From the NCBI RefSeq assembly GCF_900199405.1, contig NZ_LT963430.1:2077605-2141604 (forward strand): a DNA stretch of 64,000 nt, in the 5' to 3' direction. Every line of letters starts with the position of its first letter. Within the stretch, counting starts at the first letter, position 1. The notes under the pieces are model-generated. The model did not search any database. It was given only the letters and a program-made list of their open reading frames with translations, and was not told the DNA's origin. The position numbers and the translations under genes were made by a program. Shown in pieces: positions 35,744 to 46,200 of this stretch. Source of the stretch: Beduinella massiliensis. GTDB lineage: Bacteria; Bacillota; Clostridia; Christensenellales; Aristaeellaceae.

Positions 35744-36977
35744 AGTCGCCGTCATCGGCGGCGGACCTGCGGGCATGATCGCGGCGCTCACGGCTGCGCG
35801 GGAGGGTGCGCAGGTCACGCTGCTTGAGTGCAACGAAAAGCTGGGCAAAAAGCTGTATATCACAGGAAAAGGACGTTGCAACGTCACGAATATCGCGGAT
35901 TTCGAGGAATTTTTTGCGCAGGTTCCTCGAAATCCACGTTTTTTGAACGCAGCGGTGCGCCGGTTCTCCGCACAGGATCTGGTCGCGCTGCTCGAGTCGC
36001 TGGGGGTTGCGACCGTGGTTCAGCGCGGCGGACGCGTATTTCCCGAGAGCGAAAAGGCGAGCGATGTCACACGCGCGCTGGAACGCGCGCTGCGCGCGGC
36101 GGGCGTTCGGGTGCGGCTCGGCTGCCGCGTGCAGACGATTTTGCAGGGGGATGGCATCGTCCACGGCGTGCTGCTCGAAGACGGAACGGAGCTTCCCGCG
36201 CAGAGCGTAGTCGTCGCGACGGGCGGCGTGTCGTATCCGTCCACCGGCTCCACCGGAGATGGGTACCGCTTTGCAGAGGATCTTGGACACCGTATCGTTC
36301 CGCCGCGGCCGTCCCTCGTAGGCATGGTGACAAAGGCGCAGTGGCCTCGCGAATTGCAGGGGCTTGCGCTTAAAAATGTGCGGCTCAGTGCGCGCCTTGG
36401 CAAAAAGAAGCTGTACGACGAATTGGGCGAGATGCTCTTTACGCACTTTGGCGTGTCCGGTCCGCTGGTAATCGAGCTCTCGAGCCACATGACCGATTTG
36501 GAGCCGGCCGGCGTAGAGGTGCGGATCGACTTGAAGCCGGGTCTTGCGCCCGAACAGCTCGACAAACGCATTCAGCGCGATTTTGAAAGCATGCAGCGCA
36601 AGCAGCTCGGAAGCGTCCTTTGCGGTCTGCTGCCGCAGCGTCTGGCCTTGATTTTTCCTTCTCTTGTGGGCATGTCTCTGGAAATGCCCGTGCATCAGGT
36701 AACGCGGCCTCAGCGCCAAACGCTCGTGGAGGCGCTCAAGGCGCTTCCGCTCGAAATCGAGCGCATGCGGCCGGTAGAGGAAGCGATTGTCACGCGCGGG
36801 GGCGTGGACGTAAAGGAAGTCGTCCCCGGCACGATGGCCTCCAAACGCATAAAAGGACTCTACTTTGCGGGCGAAGTGTTGGATGTGGACGCCCATACGG
36901 GCGGGTTTAACCTGCAAATCGCTTTTTCTACGGGCGTACTCGCAGGACAGGCTGCAGCGCAGTCGCAGGGATTGTAA
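35706..36977 (+). CDS. HI0933/BaiN-type FAD-dependent oxidoreductase
   Basis: The 423-residue protein has an FAD-binding Rossmann motif (VAVIGGGPAGMIAALTA, about residues 13-29), the GKGRCNVTN motif (about 54-62) typical of the HI0933 family, and a C-terminal GLYFAGEVLDVDAHTGGFNLQ. Family members include BaiN and RdsA; natural substrates are mostly unknown. The start overlaps the RpiR gene by 38 bases and has AAGGAA upstream. Confidence 0.87.
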   Translation: MNIESTSAKTVREVAVIGGGPAGMIAALTAAREGAQVTLLECNEKLGKKLYITGKGRCNVTNIADFEEFFAQVPRNPRFLNAAVRRFSAQDLVALLESLGVATVVQRGGRVFPESEKASDVTRALERALRAAGVRVRLGCRVQTILQGDGIVHGVLLEDGTELPAQSVVVATGGVSYPSTGSTGDGYRFAEDLGHRIVPPRPSLVGMVTKAQWPRELQGLALKNVRLSARLGKKKLYDELGEMLFTHFGVSGPLVIELSSHMTDLEPAGVEVRIDLKPGLAPEQLDKRIQRDFESMQRKQLGSVLCGLLPQRLALIFPSLVGMSLEMPVHQVTRPQRQTLVEALKALPLEIERMRPVEEAIVTRGGVDVKEVVPGTMASKRIKGLYFAGEVLDVDAHTGGFNLQIAFSTGVLAGQAAAQSQGL

Positions 36978-37024
36978 CGCCGGACGGCGTTATACATATG
37001 AAACCAGGAAAGCGGGGAAACGAC

Positions 37025-38467
37025 ATGCGGTACGATGTGGTCATCGTCGGCGGCGGTGTGACCGGCTGTGCGATCGCCAGGGAGCTTTCGCGCTACGCAG
37101 CACGGACGGTGCTCGTAGAGGCGGCGGAGGACGTCGCCATGGGCTCCTCCAAGGCAAACAGCGCGATCGTCCACGCAGGATATGACTGTGAGCCAGGCAG
37201 CGTCATGGCACGGGTGAACGTCCGCGGCAACGCGCTGTTTACGAAGTGGTGTGAGGAGTTGGACGTTCCCTTAGGGCGCTGCGGCTCGCTCGTCGTCGGC
37301 TTCGACGAGGCGGATCGCGCGCAAATCGAGCGGCTCTATGCTCAGGGCGTTCAAAACGGCGTGCCGGATATGGAAATCGTGGACGGCGGCAGGGCGCGTG
37401 AACTGGAGCCCTCGCTGTCTGAAGCAGTTACCTGCGCGCTCTACGCGCAGACAGGGGGAATCACCTGCCCTTACGAGCTGACCATCGCGTGCAGCGAAAA
37501 TGCGCGCGCAAACGGCGTCGAGTTTAAGCTGAACGCGCCCGTCACGGCCATCGAAAGGCTGGCGGACGGCGGATTTGCGTTGACCTGCGGGGACGAGCGG
37601 ATAGAAGCCAACTACGTCGTCAACGCGGCGGGACTTTTTGCCGACGACATCGCACGCATGGCGGGGGACGATTCCTTCTCCATATCGCCCAGGAAGGGCG
37701 AGTACCTGCTGATGGACAGAAACGCCTGCCGTACGTTCAAGGTCGTCTTTCAGACCCCTTCGAGGATGGGCAAGGGCGTGCTCGTGAGTCCGACGGTGGA
37801 CGGCAACATCTTCGCAGGTCCCACGGCGGTAGACCAGACGGACAAGCGCGACACAGAGGTGACGCAGGCGGGAATCGACGCCCTGCGCCGTCAGGCGATC
37901 CGGTCCGTGCCCGCGCTCGACTTTCGTTCGGTCATCACGTCGTTCGCCGGGCTTCGGGCCATTCCCTCTACGGGGGATTTCATCCTCCGGGCGAGCGAGC
38001 GAGCGCCGCATATGGTACACGCGGCTGGCATCTGCTCTCCGGGCCTTTCCAGCGCACCCGCTATCGCGGAGGAAATTACAGACCTGCTCCGGGCGCAGGG
38101 CCTGACGCTGAAAGAAAACCGCACGTTTGAGCCGAGGCGCAGCCACATCGCGGCTTTCCGCAGGATGACGCGCGAGCAGCAGGCGGCGGCCATCGCAGAA
38201 AACCCGCTGTACGGACGCATCATCTGCCGCTGCGAAACGGTGACCGAGGCCGAAATCGTCGAGGCGATCCGGCGCGGAGCGCGCTCCGTGGACGGCGTAA
38301 AGCGCCGCACGCGCGCAGGCATGGGGCGATGCCAGGGTGGCTTTTGCTCCCCGCGCGTGATGGACATCCTATCGCGCGAGTTGGGGCTTCCGATGGATGA
38401 AATCACAAAATTTGGCGGGAAATCCAACCTGGTCGTCGGCAAACTCAAGGAGGTGAAGCGCGCATGA
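37025..38467 (+). CDS. FAD-dependent glycerol-3-phosphate dehydrogenase-like protein with BFD domain
   Basis: The 480-residue protein has an N-terminal FAD motif (DVVIVGGGVTGCAIAREL), a DAO catalytic domain (to about 370) and a C-terminal BFD-like [2Fe-2S] domain (CRCETVTEAE and CQGGFCSPRV, four Cys, about 395-450). It matches COG0579, related to anaerobic GlpA. Start at ATG 37025 because of GGGGA seven bases upstream; the ATG at 36998 has no ribosome binding site. It overlaps the next gene by four bases. The substrate may be glycerol-3-phosphate or another hydroxy acid. Confidence 0.85.
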   Translation: MRYDVVIVGGGVTGCAIARELSRYAARTVLVEAAEDVAMGSSKANSAIVHAGYDCEPGSVMARVNVRGNALFTKWCEELDVPLGRCGSLVVGFDEADRAQIERLYAQGVQNGVPDMEIVDGGRARELEPSLSEAVTCALYAQTGGITCPYELTIACSENARANGVEFKLNAPVTAIERLADGGFALTCGDERIEANYVVNAAGLFADDIARMAGDDSFSISPRKGEYLLMDRNACRTFKVVFQTPSRMGKGVLVSPTVDGNIFAGPTAVDQTDKRDTEVTQAGIDALRRQAIRSVPALDFRSVITSFAGLRAIPSTGDFILRASERAPHMVHAAGICSPGLSSAPAIAEEITDLLRAQGLTLKENRTFEPRRSHIAAFRRMTREQQAAAIAENPLYGRIICRCETVTEAEIVEAIRRGARSVDGVKRRTRAGMGRCQGGFCSPRVMDILSRELGLPMDEITKFGGKSNLVVGKLKEVKRA

Positions 38468-39711
38468 ACCGCAAGGTAGACGTGGTCGTCATCGGCGGCG
38501 GACCCGCCGGGCTGGCGGCAGCGCTTCAGGCACACGAGGCGGGCGTCAGCGTGCTCGTGCTGGAGCGCGACAAGGAGCCTGGCGGCATTTTGCAGCAGTG
38601 CATCCACAACGGCTTTGGACTTCATTACTTTGGGGAGGAATTGACGGGGCCCGAATACGCGGGACGTTTTATCGATAAAGTAAAGGAAAGCGGCATCGAG
38701 GTTCTGACGGAGACGATGGTGCTCGAGTTTACAGAGGATCGCCGCGTCTATGCGGTGAGCGCGCAGCAGGGTCTGCTCGAAATCGAGGCTGAAGCGATCG
38801 TGCTGGCGATGGGTTGCCGTGAGCGCACGCGCGGGGCGCTGAGCATCCCCGGCGCACGTCCGGCAGGCGTGTTTACGGCGGGCTGCGCGCAGCGGCTCAC
38901 CAACATGGAAGGCTATATGCCCGGCAGGCAGGTCGTCATCCTGGGTTCGGGTGACATCGGGCTGATCATGGCGCGCCGCATGACGTGGGAAGGCGCGAAG
39001 GTGATGGCGGTCTGCGAGCTCATGCCGTATTCAAGCGGCCTGAACCGCAACATCGTGCAGTGCCTGGTGGATAACGACATCCCATTGAAGTTCAACCACA
39101 CCGTCGTGCGCGTCCACGGGCGCGAGCGCGTCGAGGCCGTGACCATCAGCGCTGTGGACGAAAAGACGAAGCGCCCGATTCCGGGCACGGAAGAGACCAT
39201 TCCCTGCGATACGCTGCTTCTCTCCGTAGGGCTTCTCCCGGAGAACGAGCTGACGCGCGAGGCGGGCGTGGAGATGGATCGCGTCACGTCGGGCGCAGTG
39301 GTCGACGAGGGCCGTCAGACGAGCCTCGCAGGCGTGTTTGCCTGCGGCAACGTGCTGCACGTGCACGACCTGGTGGACAACGTAAGCCACGAGGCGGAGT
39401 TGGCCGGCCGCAGTGCGGCAGCTTTCGTTCGGAATTCCCGCCCCGCGCAGCGTGCGCACCGCGTCGTCGCGGAGGGCGGCGTGCGCTACGCCGTGCCGCA
39501 GGTGCTGTCGAGCGAAGCCACCGGAAAGGTGGATCTGTATTTCCGCGTCGGCGAGGTATACCGGGGCGCCGCGCTCGTGATCAGGAGCGGAGACAGGGAA
39601 CTGCTGCGGCGCAAAAAGCCGATCATGACGCCGGGCGAAATGGAAAAGGTGACGATCGACGTAACCGATCTGGCGGACGACGTCCACCTGTCGATCGTGA
39701 CGGAGGGTTAA
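38464..39711 (+). CDS. NAD(P)/FAD-dependent oxidoreductase of the Glp-like set
   Basis: The 415-residue protein has a first dinucleotide motif for FAD (VVVIGGGPAGLAAALQA), a second for NAD(P) (VVILGSGDIGLIMARRMTW, about residues 158-176) and the FAD C-terminal motif AGVFACGNVLHVHD. It belongs to COG0446 and probably passes electrons between the upstream dehydrogenase and NAD(P) or another carrier. Its start overlaps the previous stop (ATGA) and the DUF1667 gene follows three bases downstream. Confidence 0.85.
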   Translation: MNRKVDVVVIGGGPAGLAAALQAHEAGVSVLVLERDKEPGGILQQCIHNGFGLHYFGEELTGPEYAGRFIDKVKESGIEVLTETMVLEFTEDRRVYAVSAQQGLLEIEAEAIVLAMGCRERTRGALSIPGARPAGVFTAGCAQRLTNMEGYMPGRQVVILGSGDIGLIMARRMTWEGAKVMAVCELMPYSSGLNRNIVQCLVDNDIPLKFNHTVVRVHGRERVEAVTISAVDEKTKRPIPGTEETIPCDTLLLSVGLLPENELTREAGVEMDRVTSGAVVDEGRQTSLAGVFACGNVLHVHDLVDNVSHEAELAGRSAAAFVRNSRPAQRAHRVVAEGGVRYAVPQVLSSEATGKVDLYFRVGEVYRGAALVIRSGDRELLRRKKPIMTPGEMEKVTIDVTDLADDVHLSIVTEG

Positions 39712-39714
39712 GCG

Positions 39715-40077
39715 ATGACGAAGGAAATGATCTGCATCTCATGCCCGATGGGCTGCCAGCTGAAGGTGACGCAAGACGCGGACGGTCAGGTGACGGTCGT
39801 GGGAAATACCTGCAGGCGCGGCGAAACCTACGGCCGTCAGGAGATGACCTGCCCGATGCGCGTGGTCACTTCGCTCGTCCGCCTGGAGGGCGGCGTGCGT
39901 CCGGTCTGCTCGTGCAAGACGCATGCGCCAATACCCAAGGCAAAAATTCCGCAGGTTTTGGAAGCGATCGCGGCTGTCCGCGCGAGGGCGCCACTTCACC
40001 GCGGGGACGTGCTCATTGAAGACGTCTGCGGTACGGGCGCAAACGTCGTGGCGACCTCGGATATCCCGGCTCGGTAA
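39715..40077 (+). CDS. DUF1667 protein of the Glp-like oxidoreductase set
   Basis: The 120-residue protein has seven Cys-rich positions: CISCPMGC (residues about 5-12), CRRG, CPM, and CSC. This pattern matches DUF1667 (COG3862), which sits with COG0579 and COG0446 in Bacillota. It probably holds a metal or Fe-S centre as the third subunit. The function is known only by association. Confidence 0.85.
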   Translation: MTKEMICISCPMGCQLKVTQDADGQVTVVGNTCRRGETYGRQEMTCPMRVVTSLVRLEGGVRPVCSCKTHAPIPKAKIPQVLEAIAAVRARAPLHRGDVLIEDVCGTGANVVATSDIPAR

Positions 40078-40087
40078 GGACAAGCTA

Positions 40088-40117
40088 AAAGGACGGACGC
40101 TGGTGCGCCCGCCCTTT
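40088..40117 (+). terminator. Probable terminator of the oxidoreductase operon
   Basis: AAAGGACGGACGC and GCGCCCGCCCTTT form a 13-position stem with two mismatches and a 4-base loop, followed by CTTCATTC. The T-run is poor, so termination may be weak. Confidence 0.5.
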
Positions 40118-40230
40118 CTTCATTCGTGGGCAAAATGAAGAAGGAAGCGCAAAACCGGCGCATTCTTCGGCAGGAAAATGTGAAAAAATACAGAAATAAT
40201 ATAAGAATCGCACAAAAAGGGGGAAGCAAA

Positions 40231-41889
40231 ATGGCGGAAAGGATTCGCCTTCATATAAATGGTCTGGCGGTCGAATGCGTGGTCGGCATGAGCATGCAGG
40301 AAATTCTCCATTTGTACATGCCGCAGGCGGAGGAAAAGACAATCGCCGTGCGTGTAGGCGGAACGGTAAAGGGCCTGCGCTGGCAGCCGCAAAAGGACTG
40401 CGACTGCGTGCTGGTCAACTACGAAGACGAAGAGGGCCGCCGCGTCTATGAGCGCTCCGCACGATTCATCTTCCTCATGGCGGTGAAGGACGTGATGCCA
40501 GGCGCGCACGTGCGGATCGAAAACAGCGCAGGCTACGGCGTATACGCGGTGGTCACGGGCGATGCCGCGCTGTCAGGCCTTCGCGTGCGACGCATCGAAC
40601 AGCGTATGCGTGAGATCGTCGCCGCAGATCTTCCATTTGTTCGCACGCGCGTCTCGCGCGAGGAAGCAATGGCTTACTTTGAGGAGGACGGCCAGAAGGA
40701 CAAGGTGCGTCTTCTGGCGTATCGTCCCTATACCTATTTTGACCTGTACGACTGCGGCGGCATGAAGGAATATTTTTATGGAGAAATGCTCCCTTCTACG
40801 GGGTATGTGCGCCACTTTTCCCTGCAATTCTACCTTCCCGGCGTCGTCATTCAGCTGCCCGCGCCCGCGCAGCCGACCCGGACCGCGCCCTTCGTGGAGC
40901 GTCCCAAGCTGCAGCGCGCGTTTGCCGAGGCTGCTCAATGGGGAAAAATCCTTTCCTGCAGCAACGCGGCGGATCTGAACGACCTGATCGAAAGCGGCAA
41001 AATCCGCGAATTTATTCGGGTGAACGAAGCGCTGCAGGAAAAGTGTATCGCCGACGCGGCCGATCGAATTGCGGAAAAGGGCGCGCGCCTCGTGCTGATC
41101 GCAGGCCCTTCTTCGTCGGGCAAGACGACGTTCGCGCGGCGCCTGATGATTCAGCTTCGACTGAGCGGCCTGCATCCCGTCTCCATCTCGCTGGACAATT
41201 ACTATCTGGATCGGGATAAGGTACCGCTGGACGAGGCGGGGAAGCCCGACCTGGAGTGTCTGGAATCGCTGGACGTACCGCTCTTTAACGACCAGCTGGT
41301 TCGCCTGCTTCAGGGAGAAGAGGTCGAGGTCCCGGAGTTTTCCTTTAAATCCAAACAGCGCAAGCCGCAGGGGAATCTGCTTTGCGTGCGCGAGGATCAG
41401 CCAATCATCGTGGAGGGTATCCATGGGCTGAACAGGCAGCTTACGGAGGACGTGCCCAGCAAGCTGAAGTACAAGATTTACATCAGCGCGTTGACCCAGC
41501 TCAACCTGGACGATCACAACCGCATCCGCACCACGGACGTCCGTCTGCTGCGCCGCCTGGTGCGCGATTACCAGTTCCGCCATTCGCCCGTGGAGCGCAC
41601 GATGGATATGTGGGATTCCGTACGCGCGGGAGAAGAGAAGCACATCTTTCCGTTTCAGGAAGAGGCGGATTTGATGTTTAACTCGTCGCTCTACTACGAG
41701 CTCGCCATCCTCAAAAAATATGCGTACCCGCTGCTCGAGGCCGTTACGGAGGACAGCCGCTGGTATACGCGCGTGGTGCGCATGATAAAATTCCTGAATT
41801 ACTTCAAGACTGCGGACGTCGAGGACGAAATACCGCCTACTTCAATTCTGCGCGAGTTCATCGGCGGGTGCACCTTCTACATGGAATGA
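40231..41889 (+). CDS. Nucleoside (uridine) kinase with TGS domain
   Basis: The 552-residue protein has an N-terminal TGS domain (about residues 1-60), a ThrRS editing-like second domain (about 60-280) and a C-terminal uridine kinase domain with Walker A GPSSSGKTTFARR (about 293-305). This fusion is seen across Bacillota and Thermotogota. It would phosphorylate a nucleoside. ATG 40231 was chosen because GGGGGAAG lies upstream; the track upstream of it is noncoding by composition. Confidence 0.87.
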   Translation: MAERIRLHINGLAVECVVGMSMQEILHLYMPQAEEKTIAVRVGGTVKGLRWQPQKDCDCVLVNYEDEEGRRVYERSARFIFLMAVKDVMPGAHVRIENSAGYGVYAVVTGDAALSGLRVRRIEQRMREIVAADLPFVRTRVSREEAMAYFEEDGQKDKVRLLAYRPYTYFDLYDCGGMKEYFYGEMLPSTGYVRHFSLQFYLPGVVIQLPAPAQPTRTAPFVERPKLQRAFAEAAQWGKILSCSNAADLNDLIESGKIREFIRVNEALQEKCIADAADRIAEKGARLVLIAGPSSSGKTTFARRLMIQLRLSGLHPVSISLDNYYLDRDKVPLDEAGKPDLECLESLDVPLFNDQLVRLLQGEEVEVPEFSFKSKQRKPQGNLLCVREDQPIIVEGIHGLNRQLTEDVPSKLKYKIYISALTQLNLDDHNRIRTTDVRLLRRLVRDYQFRHSPVERTMDMWDSVRAGEEKHIFPFQEEADLMFNSSLYYELAILKKYAYPLLEAVTEDSRWYTRVVRMIKFLNYFKTADVEDEIPPTSILREFIGGCTFYME

Positions 41890-41983
41890 CGCGCAATAAC
41901 AAAAAAAGCTACCTGTGTTTTTCGCTTTTTCGGTTTGCTTTTCGCCCGCCTGCGCACAATACCCGTGAGGAGGCGAATGAGCT

Positions 41984-42583
41984 TTGAAAAAGACAATCCT
42001 AGTACTCTTGAGCGCCTTGTTGGTTGTATCCCTGGCTGGCTGCGCGAGCAATACGACGCCGACGCCGTCTCCCTCGCCGATCACAACGACAGCGGCGCCG
42101 ACGCAAGAAGCGACGGTTGAACCCACGACCATGCCGACGGAAGCTCCGACGATTGCGCCTGACACGACGCTGCCCATGACGGACATGCCTGAGGCCGGCA
42201 CGAGCGCTGAACCGACCGCGCCTGCGGCCAGCGGCACGATGAGCGACGAGGACGCCATGACGGTGGCTAAGAAGGTCAGCGACGAGGTGCAGCGGCTCAG
42301 CGAAATCAAGAAGGCGACGACGCTGGTAGTCGGCGATACGGCCTTAATCGGCGTGGAGTTTGACGCCCAATATAAGGGCGAGATGACCACGCGGATTAAG
42401 GATATGGTCGCTAACCGCGCCAAGGCGGCGGACAAGCGCATCCAGAACGTATCCGTCACGGCGGATCCGGACCTGCTGACGCGCGTTCAAGACCTGGGCA
42501 AGAAACTGGACGGCGGCTCCGTCATTTCGGACATCACGACAGAATTTACGGAAATTGTCAACCGCATCGCGCCGGTGGGTTAA
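41984..42583 (+). CDS. YhcN/YlaJ-type sporulation lipoprotein
   Basis: The 199-residue protein has a lipoprotein signal with lipobox LAGC (Cys at about residue 20), then a low-complexity Thr/Pro/Ala linker (about 22-85) and a globular YhcN/YlaJ domain (about 88-199). In Bacillus such proteins lie in the spore membrane or coat. The start is TTG 41984 with GAGGAGG ten bases upstream; the ATG at 41977 is in another frame. A terminator follows. Confidence 0.8.
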   Translation: MKKTILVLLSALLVVSLAGCASNTTPTPSPSPITTTAAPTQEATVEPTTMPTEAPTIAPDTTLPMTDMPEAGTSAEPTAPAASGTMSDEDAMTVAKKVSDEVQRLSEIKKATTLVVGDTALIGVEFDAQYKGEMTTRIKDMVANRAKAADKRIQNVSVTADPDLLTRVQDLGKKLDGGSVISDITTEFTEIVNRIAPVG

Positions 42584-42595
42584 GCGCGGTATCGA

Positions 42596-42623
42596 AAAAG
42601 GACGGTTTGTACCGCCCTTTTTT
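42596..42623 (+). terminator. Terminator of the spore lipoprotein gene
   Basis: AAAAGGACGGT and ACCGCCCTTTT pair with one mismatch around the loop TTGT, and six T follow. Confidence 0.75.
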
Positions 42624-42684
42624 CTTTTGGTTTCGGTCATGCGCAAGCAGGGATGCAGCATACGCTCGGGGTACAAAGGAGCGG

Positions 42685-43269
42685 ATGCAAATGGATTTGA
42701 CGGGACGCGTACGCCGGTGGAACCGTGGCGGCTTCATCATTCTGTTCTTCGTGGGGACGCTTTGGCACTTTCTGTTTAACCTGTCGGGGCATTTTCCGCT
42801 CGTCGGCGCGTTTGCACCGGTAAACGAGAGCATTTGGGAGCACGGAAAAATTTTGCTATGGCCCATCACCCTCTGGTGGTTGTTGGGCATGGCGCTGATC
42901 CGGCCCATGCGCGCCGCCTGGCCCCAGGGTGATGTGGACGTGGAGCGGAGGCAGGCGCGCTGGCTGCTCGGAGCCTGCACGGCCGCATTGACAGCGCTCG
43001 CGGTGATGATCGCCGGGTATTATACGTATACCGGTGCGCTGGGGCTGCATGCGCTCTGGGCGGACATCCTTCTTTTCACGATCAGCCTCGGTGCGGGCCA
43101 GGCCGTGGGCCTGCGCGTCTTTGCGAGGGGGACGCGCAGGCGCTCCGTCCGGGTCTGGACGGCGACCTTGTTGGCGGTTCTGCTGATTTTGAGCGTCGTC
43201 TTCACGTTCTGCACGCCGCGTCTGCCGCTCTTTCAGTGCCCGGTGACGCTTACCTACGGGCTGTCATAA
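42685..43269 (+). CDS. Small polytopic membrane protein, DUF6512-like
   Basis: The 194-residue protein has five or six membrane segments. The first part contains GTLWHFLFNLSGHFP and FAPVNESIWEHGK (about residues 24-58), a pattern seen in DUF6512 proteins. No catalytic site is evident. ATG 42685 has AAAGGA five bases upstream. The 3' end overlaps the glucan synthase gene on the other strand by six bases. Confidence 0.65.
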   Translation: MQMDLTGRVRRWNRGGFIILFFVGTLWHFLFNLSGHFPLVGAFAPVNESIWEHGKILLWPITLWWLLGMALIRPMRAAWPQGDVDVERRQARWLLGACTAALTALAVMIAGYYTYTGALGLHALWADILLFTISLGAGQAVGLRVFARGTRRRSVRVWTATLLAVLLILSVVFTFCTPRLPLFQCPVTLTYGLS

Positions 43270-46200
43270 GCCCTCCACCGCGATAGGGAAGACCGCCTGA
43301 TGATCCTTACCGTCCGCCTCAAGCGTGATCCAGCCGTCAGGAAGGGGGGCTCCGTCCAGCCGCGCCTCTGCTGCGCTGCGCTCGGCGCGCAGCGTATAGG
43401 CGCTGCCCTCAAAACGATAGACGATTTCAAAGCTGTCCCAATCTGCGGGCAGCGTCGGATTCAGGCGAATCTGGCCCGCACGCTTTTCAAAGCCCAGCAG
43501 TACGTAGACGCCCGCGACGTAGATCCAGGCCGCGGAGCCCGTATACCACGTCCAGCCCCCACGTCCCATCTGTTGTTCGCTCGCATAGATGTCCGCCGCG
43601 CTGACGTAAGGCTCCACGCGATAGCGCGCGGCCTTCTCCGGCGTATCCGCGTGCGTGTAGGGCAGCAGCATGCGAAAAATTTCCCACGCCTCTTCCACGC
43701 GCCCCAGCTTACGCAGGGCAGGCACGGCCCATGCGGCGCCGTGCGTGTACTGGCCGCCGTTTTCCCGAACGCCGGGCAGATAACCCTTGATATATCCCGG
43801 CTCCAGGTCGGTATCGTCAAAGGCCGGTGCGAGCAGTCGGATGATGCCGTGTTCCCGGTCGACGAGCTGCGAGAGCACGGCGTCCATCGCCTGATTCGCG
43901 CGCTTCTCCGGCGCGCCCGCGATCACGGCCCAGCACTGGGCGATACAGTCAATGCGGCACGCATCGCTTCCGGCGCTGCCCAGCGCTGTCCCGTCGTCCA
44001 TATAGGCTCGCCGGTACCATGCGCCGTCCCAGCCCTGCTCGTCTGCGGCGCGCAGGGCATCGTCCGCGAGGCGGAGCAGCTCCTCCTGCACAGGCGGTTC
44101 GCACAGAGGCGCGAAGACGCGTGCGGTATAGCTGAAAAACCAACCGAGCCAGACGCTTTCTCCCTTTCCCTCGATGCCGACGCGATTCATGGCGTCGTTC
44201 CAGTCGCCGGTACCGATGAGCGGAATGCCGTGCGCGCCGAAGGATACGCGGCGAATGGCGCGCAAACAGTGATCGAGCAGCGGCGCGGCGTCCCGCGAGG
44301 GAACCGCCTCGCCGTAAAAGTCCTCGCTTCCGGCGGGGATTTCTACATTTTGAAGGTAAGCAATTCGCTCGTTTAGGACCGAGGTGTCGCCAGTTGCCGC
44401 GACGTAGGAGGCGGTGACGAAAGGCAAAAACAGCAGGTCGTCCGTCATATGTGTGCGCACACCGCGCGCGGGCGGGTGCCACCAGTGCTGCACGTCGCCG
44501 TCCTCGAACTGGTGCGCGGCGCAGAGCATCAGATGCGCTCGTACGCTCCCGGGATCCGTGTAGAGGAGCACCAGCATGTCCTGAAGTTGGTCGCGAAAAC
44601 CCGTCGCGCCGCCCGCTTGATAAAAACCAGCCTTCGCGTACAGGCGCGAAGCGATCGTCTGATAGGGAAGCCAGCGTCCCAGCGCGGCGTTCAAAACCGC
44701 ATCCGGCGTTCGCAGGCAAAGGACGCTTAAGCGCTCATTCCAGCGCTCCAGCGCTTGCCGCTCACGCACGGGTATTTCCGGTGCAGACAGTTCGCTTACC
44801 AACGCGGCAGCTTCCTCAGGTGTACCGGCATGGCCAATGCAGAACGTGACGTTCTGCCCGCCGCCGTTCGCGAGCTTCACGGAGCAGGCAAGCTGCGCCG
44901 TAGGTAAAAAGGGCAGCGGGCCGCCGGGCGCGGAAGAACTAAGCGTTCCATCCAGCCAGGGGGCGGACAGATGTGCGTCCTTGCCGCCCACGACCGCCGC
45001 AAACGTGACGCCCGGCATGCAGGGACTCTCCAGATAAAGCGCGTTTTCCTGCGTTCGCGCGCGGATCAGCGTCTTTCGATCGCCCGTCGTATCCAAAATA
45101 AAATCGACAGATAGCGAGACGGTCAGCTTTGCGGTTCGACCGGTCTGGTTTTGCAGCGATAGGGAAATAAACTGCACCGGTCGTTCGGCGTCCACAAACA
45201 GACTTACGGTTTGCACGGCATCAAGATAGACGCACTCCCATCGTGCACGGCCAGGGGTGTAGGTGACGCGCAGCGCGTCTTGCAGGGGCGACAGCTTATT
45301 TCCGCGCGCTTCGTCGACCAGGACAAGCCGCAGACCGGATCGATCGACGACCGGGTCATTGCTGAAAGGCGTCAGCCGTCCGTCATGGCTGCTCGAGGCG
45401 TAGGTGAGGTCGATTCCCCGCTCGGTGGCAATACACCCCATCTTCGGATTGGAAAGAAGGAGGCACCAGGGCGCGGGCGTGGGGCTTTGTCTGTCGATGA
45501 CGTACGCGCCGTACGGATCAAAGCCGCCAAACCCATTGTCGCAAAGAAGCGCCGCACGCGGCAGAGCTCCTTTCGGCGCGGGCGGAAGGGGACGCGCCGT
45601 CTCAGGCATCCCCCTGAGCGCCTTGAGCTGTGCGCCCAAGGTGTCCTGGCCGCCATAAAACGTCAGGCAGGACATCGATAGCAGCAACACCCGAAGCGAT
45701 TCTGAAACATTTCCCTCTTCGAGCACGTAGACGCCGCCCGGTTTATGGATCAGGTCGCGCGCATGGCCGCAGGCGATCATGCTGTTCAGCATGTCGCGTG
45801 CGGGTTCGCCGTAATCCCCCTTGCCAGGGCAGAGAAAGACAAGATCGGCCCAGATTCCCCATTGACGCCAAGCTTCGTGCAGTTTGAGCGCCATGCGGCA
45901 CAGCGCCTGATCTGCCGTGCCTGTTGCCTGAACAGTGACGATCGGCAGATCGCCGGAAATACCCAGCGCCCAGATTTCCTCGCGCGCAAGCGTGTTCTTC
46001 TGCGCAACGGTCAGCTGGTCGGGGTTTTGCCCGCCATAGATCGCATAGGTAGCCGCGCGCTGCACAATATTCTGTGCGCCAGGATCGAGCGCGAGGTAGT
46101 CTGCGCTCACCTGTGCCTGAATCCGGGCGAGCGCCTGTGCACGCAGGCAGGCCTCCACGCCGTCGTACTGAGCGGCGCGCGCAGCGGCAGCCCCGGCGTC

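Noticed and set aside
36977-36992. AACGCC/GGCGTT hairpin as a terminator between the two flavoprotein genes
   Set aside because: The stem is only six bases with no T-run, so read-through into the next gene is more likely.
43300-44376. 358-residue open frame on the plus strand inside the glucan synthase gene
   Set aside because: It lies opposite the conserved GH94 catalytic region, which is clearly coding on the minus strand.
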